A stretch of 14,457 nucleotides of DNA from Candidatus Brocadiia bacterium (GCA_013360825.1 JABWAY010000071.1:1-14457); one strand, 5' to 3'. Positions 1 to 6,816 are shown, counted from the first letter of the stretch. A program made the numbers and translations. Notes: a model not told the origin generated them from the letters alone.

Positions 1-171
1 CCGGCGCTCGTCCAGCAGCGGCCACGCCAGCACCCAGAACCACCCCGCCGCCGCCGCCGCCCAGGCAGACAGCTCCTCCGGCCGCCGCGCCAGCTCGCGC
101 GGCAGGACCCACAGGAACGCCGCCACCGCGACAGCCTGACAGATCCCGAACGCCAGCAGGATTCGACCCAT
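1..171 (-). CDS. Membrane protein, 3' end outside the window
   Basis: A reading frame starts at an ATG at 171 and stays open for 57 codons to the left edge, so only the N-terminus is visible. The visible part starts MGRILLAFGICQAVAVAAFL, a signal-anchor-type first membrane segment. A charged stretch (PRELARRPEEL) follows, then a second hydrophobic segment rich in Ala and Trp (about residues 37-52). A run of five GCG-type Ala codons (CCG repeat on the plus strand) lies in the second segment. A weak GAGG-type ribosome site lies four bases before the ATG. It lies 91 bp downstream of the FtsQ-like gene on the same strand, separated by a strong hairpin, so cotranscription is uncertain. The family is not recognisable from this fragment. 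Confidence 0.6.
   Translation of the reverse strand, partial: MGRILLAFGICQAVAVAAFLWVLPRELARRPEELSAWAAAAAGWFWVLAWPLLDERR
45..59. repeat. Short CCG trinucleotide run
   Basis: Five perfect CCG units in tandem, encoding an alanine run in the second hydrophobic segment of the truncated membrane protein. It is too short to be called a phase-variable tract. It is probably compositional. Confidence 0.4.
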
Positions 172-203
172 GAGCCCTCATCACAGCACGCCAGCCCGGA
201 ATG

Positions 204-238
204 GAACAGGGGCCGGCGTTCCCCGCCGGCCCCCGTTC
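204..238 (-). terminator. Strong GC hairpin after the FtsQ-like gene, no U-tract
   Basis: Arms 209-218 (GGGGCCGGCG) and 224-233 (CGCCGGCCCC) are perfect reverse complements around a 5-nt loop. After a single mismatch (208/234) the stem continues with GAAC (204-207) pairing GTTC (235-238), giving 14 pairs in all. It lies 25 bp past the stop codon of the minus-strand gene ending at 263 and before the ATG at 171. No run of U follows on the minus strand, so it is not a canonical rho-independent terminator. It may be a weak or factor-assisted terminator, or an mRNA-stabilising 3' hairpin that allows read-through. Confidence 0.5.
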
Positions 239-262
239 AGAACGTTCCGCACGACGCGCGGT

Positions 263-1117
263 TCACCGCCTCGTGATCACCACCGGATCGTCAAACTGCA
301 CCTTCACCCGCGCCACCCCCTTCAGCCTCGGCTGGCTCATCAGCACCCCCTTCAGGTTCAGGATCTTCTCGTCCACCGGCAGCTCCCCGTGCTTCCCCGC
401 CGCAGGCGCCCGTCCCCACTCGATCGCGACGCCGTCCTCGGCAAGAATCACGATCTCGCTCTCGCGACCGCCGCGCCCGACACGGCTGACGTCGATCCCG
501 GTCACCGTCATCTGCCGGTCGATCCGGTTGTCCGCCAGCGCGCAGCCGACCGACACCCCGGCGTCCACCATCGCGTCGTCCCAGACCTTTCCAGGCTCCG
601 GCGCCGCCGATCTGACGCCCAGAACCTTCGCGACCGGAAAGGAGAACCGCGGAACCTGCGCATACTCCCCCGGAATCCGGATCCGCTCACGGTCCACCAG
701 GATGTACCGCCCCCGGACCTCCACCGCAACCGCCGGCTTGCGCATCTCGACCTTCACGCGAAGCGAGTTGGGGAATTCCTTCTCGACCGACAGGACCCGC
801 GCGACCCAGGGATTCGCCTGGTAGTGCTCGGTCACGCGGCGCACGACGTCCGGGTCGAAAATGCTCATCTTCCCGGTCAGCGGACCGCTCGTACGGAACT
901 CGCCGACCAGCGCGTCGCCCGCCCACTCGGGACGGTCGGCCACGTGCAGCGAGGCGAGGTCGATGGTGTACGAGTCGCCGACCTGGAGGTAGGCGTAGAC
1001 CGAGCGATGGACCAGGACGAGCAGCAGCGCCCCGAGGATCGTGATGACGGCGGTGAACCCGTGCCGGGCAAGCGGTCCGGAACCGGCGTCCTGCGGTTTG
1101 TCGGTGTGCGTGGCCAT
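263..1117 (-). CDS. FtsQ-like POTRA-domain membrane protein
   Basis: A 284-residue bitopic protein: a short basic/polar N-terminus, one transmembrane helix (about residues 21-44, FTAVITILGALLLVLV core), then an extracytoplasmic region. Residues 84-132 read as a POTRA domain with the FtsQ signature NPWVARVLSVEKEFPNSLRV (102-121), followed by RKPAVAV. A strand with VDRERIRI (141-148) matches the 'LVD.eG' segment that follows POTRA in FtsQ. The C-terminal part (222-282) has the order of the FtsQ beta domain: a strand ending in DGVAIEWG, a helix DEKILNLKGVL and a last strand ARVKVQFDD. FtsQ/DivIB links early and late divisome proteins in the periplasm. The role here is inferred, because no ftsA, ftsZ, mur or ddl neighbours are visible. 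GGAG lies five bases before the ATG. Another POTRA-anchored protein is possible but less likely. Confidence 0.72.
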   Translation of the reverse strand: MATHTDKPQDAGSGPLARHGFTAVITILGALLLVLVHRSVYAYLQVGDSYTIDLASLHVADRPEWAGDALVGEFRTSGPLTGKMSIFDPDVVRRVTEHYQANPWVARVLSVEKEFPNSLRVKVEMRKPAVAVEVRGRYILVDRERIRIPGEYAQVPRFSFPVAKVLGVRSAAPEPGKVWDDAMVDAGVSVGCALADNRIDRQMTVTGIDVSRVGRGGRESEIVILAEDGVAIEWGRAPAAGKHGELPVDEKILNLKGVLMSQPRLKGVARVKVQFDDPVVITRR

Positions 1118-1256
1118 GGAGGCTCCAATGAGGGAGGACGCCCTTCATGGGGAGTATCGGCCGGAACGGCCGCGGAATTGAGCGCCGCCGGGAGAGGCTC
1201 CCAGCCGCGGGCGTTTTCCGGTGGACGTCCACCGGGATCCGCCCCACCATTCCCCC
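1118..1256. other. Divergent intergenic region between the FtsQ-like gene and glcD
   Basis: Control regions for the two divergent genes should lie here. It contains an 18-bp perfect palindrome (1218-1235), a CGGCCG-GAA-CGGCCG inverted repeat (1158-1172) and a small GGGAG/CTCCC hairpin near 1190-1202. I could not find a convincing sigma-70 -35/-10 pair in either direction. The promoters may use another sigma factor or be too divergent to read by eye. Confidence 0.5.
1218..1235. promoter_or_regulatory. 18-bp perfect palindrome, candidate operator of glcD
   Basis: CCGGTGGACGTCCACCGG equals its own reverse complement over 18 bp. It ends 21 bp before the preferred ATG of the glycolate-oxidase-type gene and overlaps a possible GTG start at 1221. 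Such symmetry and position fit a dimeric repressor site, for instance of the GntR/FadR type that often controls glycolate and lactate genes. No regulator gene is adjacent, so the binding protein is unknown. An RNA hairpin of nine base pairs without a loop is unlikely, which favours a DNA-level role. Confidence 0.4.
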
Positions 1257-2663
1257 ATGCCCCCTCCCCTCCCCGCGGCCGCCCTCGAGGCCCTCCGCTC
1301 CGCCCTCGGCCCGGAAAACGTCCTCACCGATCCCGCCACGCTGGAGAAGTACGCCTCCGACGAAACCGAAGACCTCGTCTATCCCCCCGGCTGCGCCGTC
1401 ACGCCGGTCTCAACCGCGCAGGTCAGCGCCGTCCTGCGGATCGCCTCCGCGCACCGCATCCCGGTCACCCCCCGCGGCGCCGGCACCGGCCTCTCCGGCG
1501 GCGCGCTCGCCGTCCACGGCGGCATCTCCCTGTCCCTGGGGAAGATGAACCGCATCCTCGAAATCGACCGCGCCAACCTCATGGCCGTCGTCGAGCCCGG
1601 CGTCATCACCCAGGTCCTCCAGGAGGCGGTCGAAAAGGAGGGGCTGTTCTATCCCCCGGACCCCGCCTCCCGCGGGTCCTGCATGATCGGCGGGAACGTC
1701 GCCGAATGCGCCGGCGGCCCGCGCGCGCTCAAGTACGGCGTCACGAAGGACTGGGTCCTCGGGCTGGAAGCGGTGCTCGCCGACGGAAGCGTGATCCGCA
1801 CCGGCGGCAAGCTGCTCAAGAACGTCACGGGCTACAACATCACGCAGCTCCTTGTGGGCAGCGAAGGAACGCTGGCCGTGGTGACGAAGATCATTCTCAA
1901 GCTCATTCCGTGGCCGCCCTTCCGCTCCACCCTGGTGGCGACGTTCGACTCCCCGGAGCAGGCCTGCATCGCCCTGACGAAGATCTTCGAGGCCCGGATC
2001 GTCCCGTGCGCCGCGGAGTACATGGAGTCCGCGGCGATTCAGGCCGCGGCGAGGAAGCGCGGAAAACGATTCCCGGGGATGGAGGCCGCGGCGACGCTGC
2101 TGATCGAGGTCGACGGGCACGATCGCGACGTGGTCCAGCGCGACGGGCTCCGGACGGGAGAGGTCTGCGTCGAGAACGGGGCGCTGGACGTCATCGTCGC
2201 GGACTCGCCGACTCAGCAGAACGACATGTGGGACATGCGGCGGGCGATCGGCGAGGCGGTGAAGGGGATCTCGACGTACAAGGAGGAGGACACGGTCGTG
2301 CCGCGGTCCGAGCTTCCGCGGCTGATGCGGGCGCTGGAGGCGATCCGGGTGAAGCACGGGATCACGACGATCTGCTACGGCCACGCGGGGGACGGAAACA
2401 TCCACGTGAACATCCTGAAGATGGGGATGAGCGACGCGGACTGGGAGACGAAACTCCCGCCGGCGATCCGGGAGATTTTCACGGAGGTCGTCCGTCTGGG
2501 GGGGACGATCAGCGGCGAGCACGGGATCGGCTGCGTGCAGCGTGAGTGGCTGCCGATCGCGATGACCCGCGAGGAGATCGACGTGATGCGCCGGGTGAAG
2601 GCGGCGCTCGACCCCCAGGGGATCCTCAATCCCGGAAAACTGGTGCCGGACAGGGACGCCTGA
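1257..2663 (+). CDS. glcD: FAD-linked 2-hydroxyacid dehydrogenase (glycolate oxidase GlcD / D-lactate dehydrogenase type)
   Basis: A 468-residue PCMH/VAO-family flavoprotein of normal length for GlcD. It oxidises a 2-hydroxyacid (glycolate, D-lactate or similar) to the 2-oxoacid. The FAD-binding half has PRGAGTGLSGG (72-82, pyrophosphate loop), GGNVAECAGGPRALKYG and GSEGTL (201-206). The FAD-oxidase C-domain has GHAGDGNIH (375-383) and GEHGIG (420-425). H376, H383 and E421 match the metal/substrate cluster of D-2-hydroxyacid dehydrogenases, so the enzyme looks catalytically complete. The frame can start at a GTG at 1221, but the ATG at 1257 is preferred: the 12 extra residues are non-conserved and lie over the palindrome. 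No strong Shine-Dalgarno sequence is seen. GlcE and GlcF partners are absent nearby, so the exact substrate and electron acceptor are open. Codons shift from C-ending to G-ending along the gene. Confidence 0.9.
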   Translation: MPPPLPAAALEALRSALGPENVLTDPATLEKYASDETEDLVYPPGCAVTPVSTAQVSAVLRIASAHRIPVTPRGAGTGLSGGALAVHGGISLSLGKMNRILEIDRANLMAVVEPGVITQVLQEAVEKEGLFYPPDPASRGSCMIGGNVAECAGGPRALKYGVTKDWVLGLEAVLADGSVIRTGGKLLKNVTGYNITQLLVGSEGTLAVVTKIILKLIPWPPFRSTLVATFDSPEQACIALTKIFEARIVPCAAEYMESAAIQAAARKRGKRFPGMEAAATLLIEVDGHDRDVVQRDGLRTGEVCVENGALDVIVADSPTQQNDMWDMRRAIGEAVKGISTYKEEDTVVPRSELPRLMRALEAIRVKHGITTICYGHAGDGNIHVNILKMGMSDADWETKLPPAIREIFTEVVRLGGTISGEHGIGCVQREWLPIAMTREEIDVMRRVKAALDPQGILNPGKLVPDRDA

Positions 2664-2677
2664 CCCCGTCCGCCGGC
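2645..2677. terminator. Imperfect GC hairpin between convergent genes
   Basis: GCCGG (2645-2649) can pair with CCGGC (2673-2677), and GGG with CCC nearer the loop, across the stop codon of glcD and the 18-bp gap to the stop of the acetyltransferase gene. The symmetry could serve both converging transcripts. There is no U-run on either strand and the inner stem has bulges, so this is only a possible bidirectional terminator. Confidence 0.25.
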
Positions 2678-2681
2678 AGCT

Positions 2682-3158
2682 TCAGAGCTTCGTTTCCATC
2701 TCCCAGGTCCGACTCCACCCCAGCTTCTCGTAGACCCCGCGCCCCTTCTCCGACGCGTGCAGGAAAAACCGCGGAAACCCGCGGGCACGGGCCCACCGGG
2801 TCGCGGCGCGGACGATCTTCGTGGCCAGTCCCCTGCCGCGATGCGCCGGCTCCGTGTACATCGAAAGCAGGTACGGAACCCGCCCCCCCGCCAGCACCGG
2901 ATGCGGCTGATGCTCGCGCAGCCAGACACACCCCCCCGCGACGACCGTCCCGTCGCGCAGAACCGCGAGAAACCCGACCAGGTCCCCCGTCCGGAGCAGC
3001 CGGCGCGCCCAGACGGCATAGGCGCGGTCCGCGGCCGCAAGCGACCTCGGACTCCCGCGCCCCATGTCCCGGAACATCGCGTCCCGGTGGCGCCGGAGCA
3101 CCCCGAGATCCCGCACCGTCGCACGGCGGATCCTCACCGGAGCCGCACGCCCCGGCAT
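2682..3158 (-). CDS. GNAT-family N-acetyltransferase
   Basis: A 158-residue single-domain GNAT protein that should transfer an acetyl group from acetyl-CoA to an amine. Acetyl-CoA binding motif A is clear: strand PYLLSMYTEP, then the HRGRGLA (106-112) pyrophosphate loop and helix ATKIVRAATRWARARG. Motif B follows as FFLHASEKGRGVYEKLGW (131-148), with the Tyr in the usual place of the general acid. The N-terminus IRRATVRDLGVL is the standard first strand and helix. The substrate cannot be read from the sequence. The gene begins only 4 bp after the stop of the VOC gene, so it is the last gene of the cupin-VOC-GNAT operon. Its own ribosome site is weak, suggesting translation by re-initiation. 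It converges with glcD. Confidence 0.88.
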   Translation of the reverse strand: MPGRAAPVRIRRATVRDLGVLRRHRDAMFRDMGRGSPRSLAAADRAYAVWARRLLRTGDLVGFLAVLRDGTVVAGGCVWLREHQPHPVLAGGRVPYLLSMYTEPAHRGRGLATKIVRAATRWARARGFPRFFLHASEKGRGVYEKLGWSRTWEMETKL

Positions 3159-3162
3159 CGCG

Positions 3163-3537
3163 CTACTTCGGGCTCCAGAGCCCGACCAGATTCCCGGAAG
3201 GATCCTTCATCTCCCCGCAGAATCCCCAGTCGCCGCCCTCGATCTTGCGCTTCGCCGAAACTGCCTTTCCACCCAGCGTCTTCGCCTTCTTCAGCGTCGC
3301 CGCAATGTCCCGCACCCCGACGTAGAACACGATCGACCCGGCCTTGATCTTCGACTTCGGCACCAGCGAAAGCCCGCCGCCCATCGTTCCCTTGTCGCGC
3401 CACATCCAGTACCCGGGAAGCGCGGGCATGATCGTCCACCCGAATAGCCCCTTGTAGAACGCCGCGGCACGCTTCAGGTCCGAGACGCTGATTTCGATAT
3501 GACCGACGGCGTTGAAGACGGTCTTTCCGGATGCCAT
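3163..3537 (-). CDS. VOC-family (glyoxalase/bleomycin-resistance fold) protein, COG3324-like
   Basis: A 124-residue protein with the two beta-alpha-beta-beta-beta modules of the vicinal-oxygen-chelate fold. The first holds GHIEISVSDLKRAAAFYKGL and FGW (12-34), then MGGGLSLV. The second holds IVFYVGVRDIAATLKKAKTL, GG and FKDP-like MKDPSGNLVGLW (110-121). These match the 'enzyme related to lactoylglutathione lyase' group (COG3324). H13 is a candidate metal ligand, but the glutamate that often follows the DPxGN turn is Gly here (NLVGLW), so glyoxalase I activity should not be assumed. The frame is open further upstream, yet the ATG at 3537 is fixed by a perfect AGGAG seven bases before it. Middle gene of the cupin-VOC-GNAT operon. 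The substrate is unknown. Confidence 0.87.
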   Translation of the reverse strand: MASGKTVFNAVGHIEISVSDLKRAAAFYKGLFGWTIMPALPGYWMWRDKGTMGGGLSLVPKSKIKAGSIVFYVGVRDIAATLKKAKTLGGKAVSAKRKIEGGDWGFCGEMKDPSGNLVGLWSPK

Positions 3538-3629
3538 GGCGATGCTCCTTTGATCTGCGGGGATTGGAATTCCAGGTCGGTCTCCATGAAAACGGAAGTC
3601 CCCGGACCCGTAAAGAAAGAGCGTCGCCG

Positions 3630-3965
3630 TCAGATCTTCCGGAACCGGGGATGCGGCGCCATCACCACGAGAAGCGCCAGCCGCCCCTTCCCGCAGTTCG
3701 ACACCCCGTGCTCCGATCCGGCGGGCGCGTGGACCACCATGCCGGGCCCCAGGACGCGCGACTCCGTGCCCACCTGGAAGAGTCCCTCGCCTTCCAGCAC
3801 ATGGTAGACCTTGTCCGCGTCGGAGTGGACGTGCGGCTTCTGCGACTGGCCGGGTTCGAGGCCGTAGACGTCGCAGAACATCCGTTCGGTTTCGAACAGG
3901 CTCACCTTCGCCATCTTCTCCGGCGAGAACCGCAGCTCGTCGCCGGCGTGCTTCCACCAGCCCAT
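3630..3965 (-). CDS. Single-domain cupin protein
   Basis: A 111-residue small cupin (one beta barrel). Motif 1 is PGQSQKPHVHSDADKVYHVL then EGEG, with H45 and H47 as metal ligands; the usual Glu of HxHx(3-4)E is Lys at 52. Motif 2 is complete: GPGMVVHAPAGSEHGVSN (73-90) with H86. A metal site of three His is therefore possible, with an altered fourth position. Small cupins act as dioxygenases, isomerases or ligand-binding proteins, and nothing here fixes which. Start: the ATG at 3965 has GAGGTG six bases upstream; a GTG three codons earlier (3974) is possible but less well placed. First gene of a three-gene operon with VOC (92 bp downstream) and GNAT. It lies just past the terminator of the preceding gene, so it must have its own promoter, which I could not identify. 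Confidence 0.87.
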   Translation of the reverse strand: MGWWKHAGDELRFSPEKMAKVSLFETERMFCDVYGLEPGQSQKPHVHSDADKVYHVLEGEGLFQVGTESRVLGPGMVVHAPAGSEHGVSNCGKGRLALLVVMAPHPRFRKI

Positions 3966-4017
3966 GCCCCACACCTCGATGAAGATGCCCTGAGGGCGTG
4001 ATCCCCTCGTCCGTCAC

Positions 4018-4056
4018 AAAAACAAAAAGGGGAGGCCGGCGAATCCCGGCCTCCCC
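4018..4056 (-). terminator. Canonical rho-independent terminator of the 870-residue exoprotein gene
   Basis: On the minus strand an 11-bp perfect stem (plus-strand arms GGGGAGGCCGG at 4029-4039 and CCGGCCTCCCC at 4046-4056) with a 6-nt loop is followed directly by TTTTTGTTTTT (complement of 4018-4028). It lies 18 bp past the TAG at 4075. This is the clearest terminator in the window. It separates the exoprotein gene from the cupin operon. Confidence 0.93.
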
Positions 4057-4074
4057 TGTCGGTCCGTCGGTGAA

Positions 4075-6687
4075 CTACTTGTCGTCGCGCACCCTCGCCT
4101 GCAGCCTCGGCAGCCCGTCTCCCTCGGTGTCCTTGATCCAGAAGAAGGCGGCCCGCGAAAGCGTGTCGCCGGTCCCCTGCGCGGTGTAGAACTGCGACAT
4201 CGGATTCACGAACGGCGGCGGCGGGCCGGGATTGATATACCGGGGCGTGTAATACACCCTCGGCCGGCCGGAGAACGGAACGCCCGTGTCGTCCAGCCAG
4301 AGCGGCGCGGAGATCAAGCCGGACGGGTGCGTCGTCATCCACTTCCAGGTCGCCTTCGCGCTCCCGTACTCCTGGTAGTGGTACCCGCCGAACTCGGAGA
4401 ACCACAGTCCGACCGTGTGCGACTCCCTGGCCCAGCCACGGATCTCCGGGCGGGTCTCGGGGGTCGGGGCTCCACCGGGAGGATCAAGCCGGAACGGGAC
4501 TGCGAACTTGCTTCCCCAGATCGACGGGCTGAACGACTTGTCGAACGCCTCGCCGGTCGGCTGCCAGTCGCGGGTCATGAGCCCTTCGCCCATGGTTGGC
4601 GCGTCCGGCCGCTGCTCGAGGAAATAGACGTTCACGTGCATGAAGGAATGCTGGCGCTTTCCTTTCGACCCGCCGATGTCCGCGTGCGTGGTGCCGGCCC
4701 GTGTGTGAGACAGGATGATGCCCTGCGGCGGGGTCTGCAGGGCCGGAACACGGCTGTCGATCTGGAAGGTCCCGCCCTTCGTCGCGGTCGTCCGCTCTGC
4801 CCACATGTGGTACTGGTTGCCGGGAGAGCCGGGGGCGAGCGCGTCCTTGATGTAGAACGCGGTCACATGTCCGCCGTCCGACCCGTCGATCGCATTGAAA
4901 TTCCAGCGCTCGAGGTTGATCCGTCCCATCCCCGGCTGATTCCCGCCCCGGAACGATTCCAGAAGTGTCCTCGAGAACGTCGGAGTCGTCGGGTCCGCCG
5001 ACAGGTCGGCGGTGATCGCCGCCCGCCAGATCTGGTCGGCCGTGCTGTCGCTCTGTTCCCAGAACAGGTTGAGGACGGCCGGATCGCCCTGTGCCCCCGT
5101 GATGTACCCGAGCCCGTCCTGGAAGCAGAACCACTTCACGTCGGTCCCGTCGACGTCGAGGTTGACCGCGATGCCGGCGTTCCGGCGCTTGGCGAGCGAT
5201 TTGGGCGTTCCCGAACGGACGGTGAGGATCTCGCTGAACCAGAGCGCCCGGTCGACCGTCGCGCCGGACTTCTGGTCCTTGAGCCACGCGACGCACAGCC
5301 AGTCCCCGTTGCGGGCCAGGGCGACATCCACCTGCGTGGAGGCGACCCCGTCGGAAATCGTGGCGTCCTCGGTGTCCAGGAACTCGTGCTCGAGCTGGAC
5401 GCCGGTGGTCTCGTTGATTTCGATGCAGGCGAGGCGGCCGTTCTTCGCGTTCACGCCGAACGTCGGGTTCGCCTGCCCTTCGGACAGTTCGGCCACGACC
5501 AGCATCGCGCGGCACAGCCCCTCGTCGGAGCCGTACATTCCGCGCCCGTCGGCGAGGAAGCTGCTGTCCTGCCTGAGGAACATGACGTTGTTCTCGATGT
5601 CGTCGCCCGCAAACGGCGTCGCGGCTGTCAGAGCCTGGGTCGCCCCTGCAGTCCTGGCCTTGAGATCGAAGGCGATGCACTGCAGCGTGATGTCGTCCCC
5701 GTTGTCCATCGGGGCGTTGTAGTCCCACAGTTCGGGCTCCGGACCCAGGCCGTAGCAGTCCGCGGCGACGCGCATGATCAGGAGATTGTTGTAGGAGACG
5801 AACCGCGCCTCGACCCGGGTCTGGTCGGCGTAGATCCCGCTGTCGCTCGCGCCGAAGGTCACGGTCGAAACGCGCGTCTCCGCATTCGGAAGCAGCGGCG
5901 CCGCCGCCGGGCCCGCCTGGTTGAAGTCATACATCACGTACCGCGCCGCCAGGTCCTCCACGGCCTCGTCGCCGTCGATGTTCTCGCCCTGGAGCCAGAA
6001 CAGCGCCAGGCCGGTGGTGACGTCCCCGTAGGAATAACGGTACTGGTAGTTGAGCCAGCGCGCCTCCCCGATCAGCCCGTCCGTCGCGATCCCGTGACAG
6101 ATGACGTTCTCGTCGAACCCGTCCCTCTCCAGGCTGACCCGGGTCGCGATCCGCGTGAACCCGTAGTCCAGCGACGGGGTGCCGTAGTACGACTTGTCGA
6201 AGTAGACCTGGTAGAGCGCGCGGTTCTCGCCGTCCGGACCGCCGTCGTCTGAGTCGTTGTCCACCGCGGTGAGAAAAATGAGGGCATCCCCGTCCCGGTT
6301 CTCGAGCGCGTCGGACGCGTTGCACCCCGAGTTGATGAACGCATGCACAACCCGGTCGCCGATCACCGACGACTTCTTCCCGTCGGGGATGACGATGTTG
6401 ACGCCGGCGGTGAAGGTGGTCCCGTTGAAGTAGTGGACCCAGAGCCCCTCGGTCAGCGTCGTGTACGACACGATCGCGCGGCCGGTCGACCCGTTGAAGG
6501 TGCAGTGCAGGTTCTGGCGGAAGTCCTTGCCGGCGGGGCTCAGCGTCGTGACCTTCTCCGAGAAGTCCACTGTCTCGGATTTCCCGGGGAACCTCGAGGG
6601 ATCAAAGATGTCCCCCGGAGCGGCCAGTGCGGGGCCTGCGACGGCCAGGATCGCCGGCAGTATGAATTTCGAGAATCGAACCCCCAT
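4075..6687 (-). CDS. Large secreted protein of unknown family, possible beta-propeller with acidic loops
   Basis: An 870-residue protein. I do not recognise the family. Residues 1-22 are a Sec signal peptide (MGVRFSKFILPAILAVAGPA, then LA and mature A/APGDIFDP) with no lipobox, so it should be soluble in the periplasm or outside. The body is beta-rich, with recurring units of a hydrophobic strand, an aromatic pair, an acidic loop and a further strand. Examples are LALFWLQGENIDGDEAVED (about 229-247), WLCVAWLKDQKSGATVDRAL (about 462-481) and AAFFWIKDTEGDGLPR (846-861); similar units occur near 135, 535 and 605. This suggests a propeller-like fold with calcium-type loops, which is inference. 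Nine cysteines lie in the first two-thirds and none in the last third. The start at 6687 is fixed by GGGAGG with ideal spacing; a 43-residue upstream extension is rejected. It has its own promoter (6817-6845) and terminator, so it is monocistronic. Confidence 0.85.
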   Translation of the reverse strand: MGVRFSKFILPAILAVAGPALAAPGDIFDPSRFPGKSETVDFSEKVTTLSPAGKDFRQNLHCTFNGSTGRAIVSYTTLTEGLWVHYFNGTTFTAGVNIVIPDGKKSSVIGDRVVHAFINSGCNASDALENRDGDALIFLTAVDNDSDDGGPDGENRALYQVYFDKSYYGTPSLDYGFTRIATRVSLERDGFDENVICHGIATDGLIGEARWLNYQYRYSYGDVTTGLALFWLQGENIDGDEAVEDLAARYVMYDFNQAGPAAAPLLPNAETRVSTVTFGASDSGIYADQTRVEARFVSYNNLLIMRVAADCYGLGPEPELWDYNAPMDNGDDITLQCIAFDLKARTAGATQALTAATPFAGDDIENNVMFLRQDSSFLADGRGMYGSDEGLCRAMLVVAELSEGQANPTFGVNAKNGRLACIEINETTGVQLEHEFLDTEDATISDGVASTQVDVALARNGDWLCVAWLKDQKSGATVDRALWFSEILTVRSGTPKSLAKRRNAGIAVNLDVDGTDVKWFCFQDGLGYITGAQGDPAVLNLFWEQSDSTADQIWRAAITADLSADPTTPTFSRTLLESFRGGNQPGMGRINLERWNFNAIDGSDGGHVTAFYIKDALAPGSPGNQYHMWAERTTATKGGTFQIDSRVPALQTPPQGIILSHTRAGTTHADIGGSKGKRQHSFMHVNVYFLEQRPDAPTMGEGLMTRDWQPTGEAFDKSFSPSIWGSKFAVPFRLDPPGGAPTPETRPEIRGWARESHTVGLWFSEFGGYHYQEYGSAKATWKWMTTHPSGLISAPLWLDDTGVPFSGRPRVYYTPRYINPGPPPPFVNPMSQFYTAQGTGDTLSRAAFFWIKDTEGDGLPRLQARVRDDK

Positions 6688-6790
6688 CACAGTCCTCCCA
6701 GCGCTTCTCTGGCACCCCTCGGGGCACTTTTCGGACGCGGCGGGGAATAAAGAAATGATAGCCGGGTCCGTCCAGAGATCTCTCGTGGGC

Positions 6791-6805
6791 CGGGGACTGC
6801 CCCCG
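6791..6805 (-). other. Hairpin near the 5' end of the exoprotein leader
   Basis: CGGGG (6791-6795) and CCCCG (6801-6805) pair around a 5-nt loop. With a transcription start near 6810 this stem would begin about five bases from the mRNA 5' end. Such 5'-terminal stems can protect a transcript from RNase E. It is short, so the role is speculative. Confidence 0.3.
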
Positions 6806-6816
6806 ACCTTTCTCAA

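Noticed and set aside
1158..1172. CGGCCG-GAA-CGGCCG repeat as an operator
   Set aside because: CGGCCG is common in such GC-rich DNA and the element is both a direct and an inverted repeat, so it is not distinctive enough to call.
170..2545. 791-codon plus-strand frame spanning the FtsQ-like gene and glcD
   Set aside because: It crosses two well-supported genes in other frames. Its product is Arg/Pro/His-rich low complexity and it has no ribosome site.
3538..4017. N-terminal extension of the VOC protein to a start at 4017
   Set aside because: It would overlap the whole cupin gene in another frame. The ATG at 3537 has a perfect AGGAG and begins a full-length VOC domain.
4327..6252. 641-codon plus-strand frame antisense to the exoprotein gene
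   Set aside because: The minus strand has a signal peptide, promoter, ribosome site and terminator. The antisense product looks like compositional noise.
6688..6816. 43-residue N-terminal extension of the exoprotein
   Set aside because: It would put residues before a clear signal peptide. The promoter -10 box lies at 6817-6822, so most of the extension is leader RNA, and the ATG at 6687 has an ideal ribosome site.
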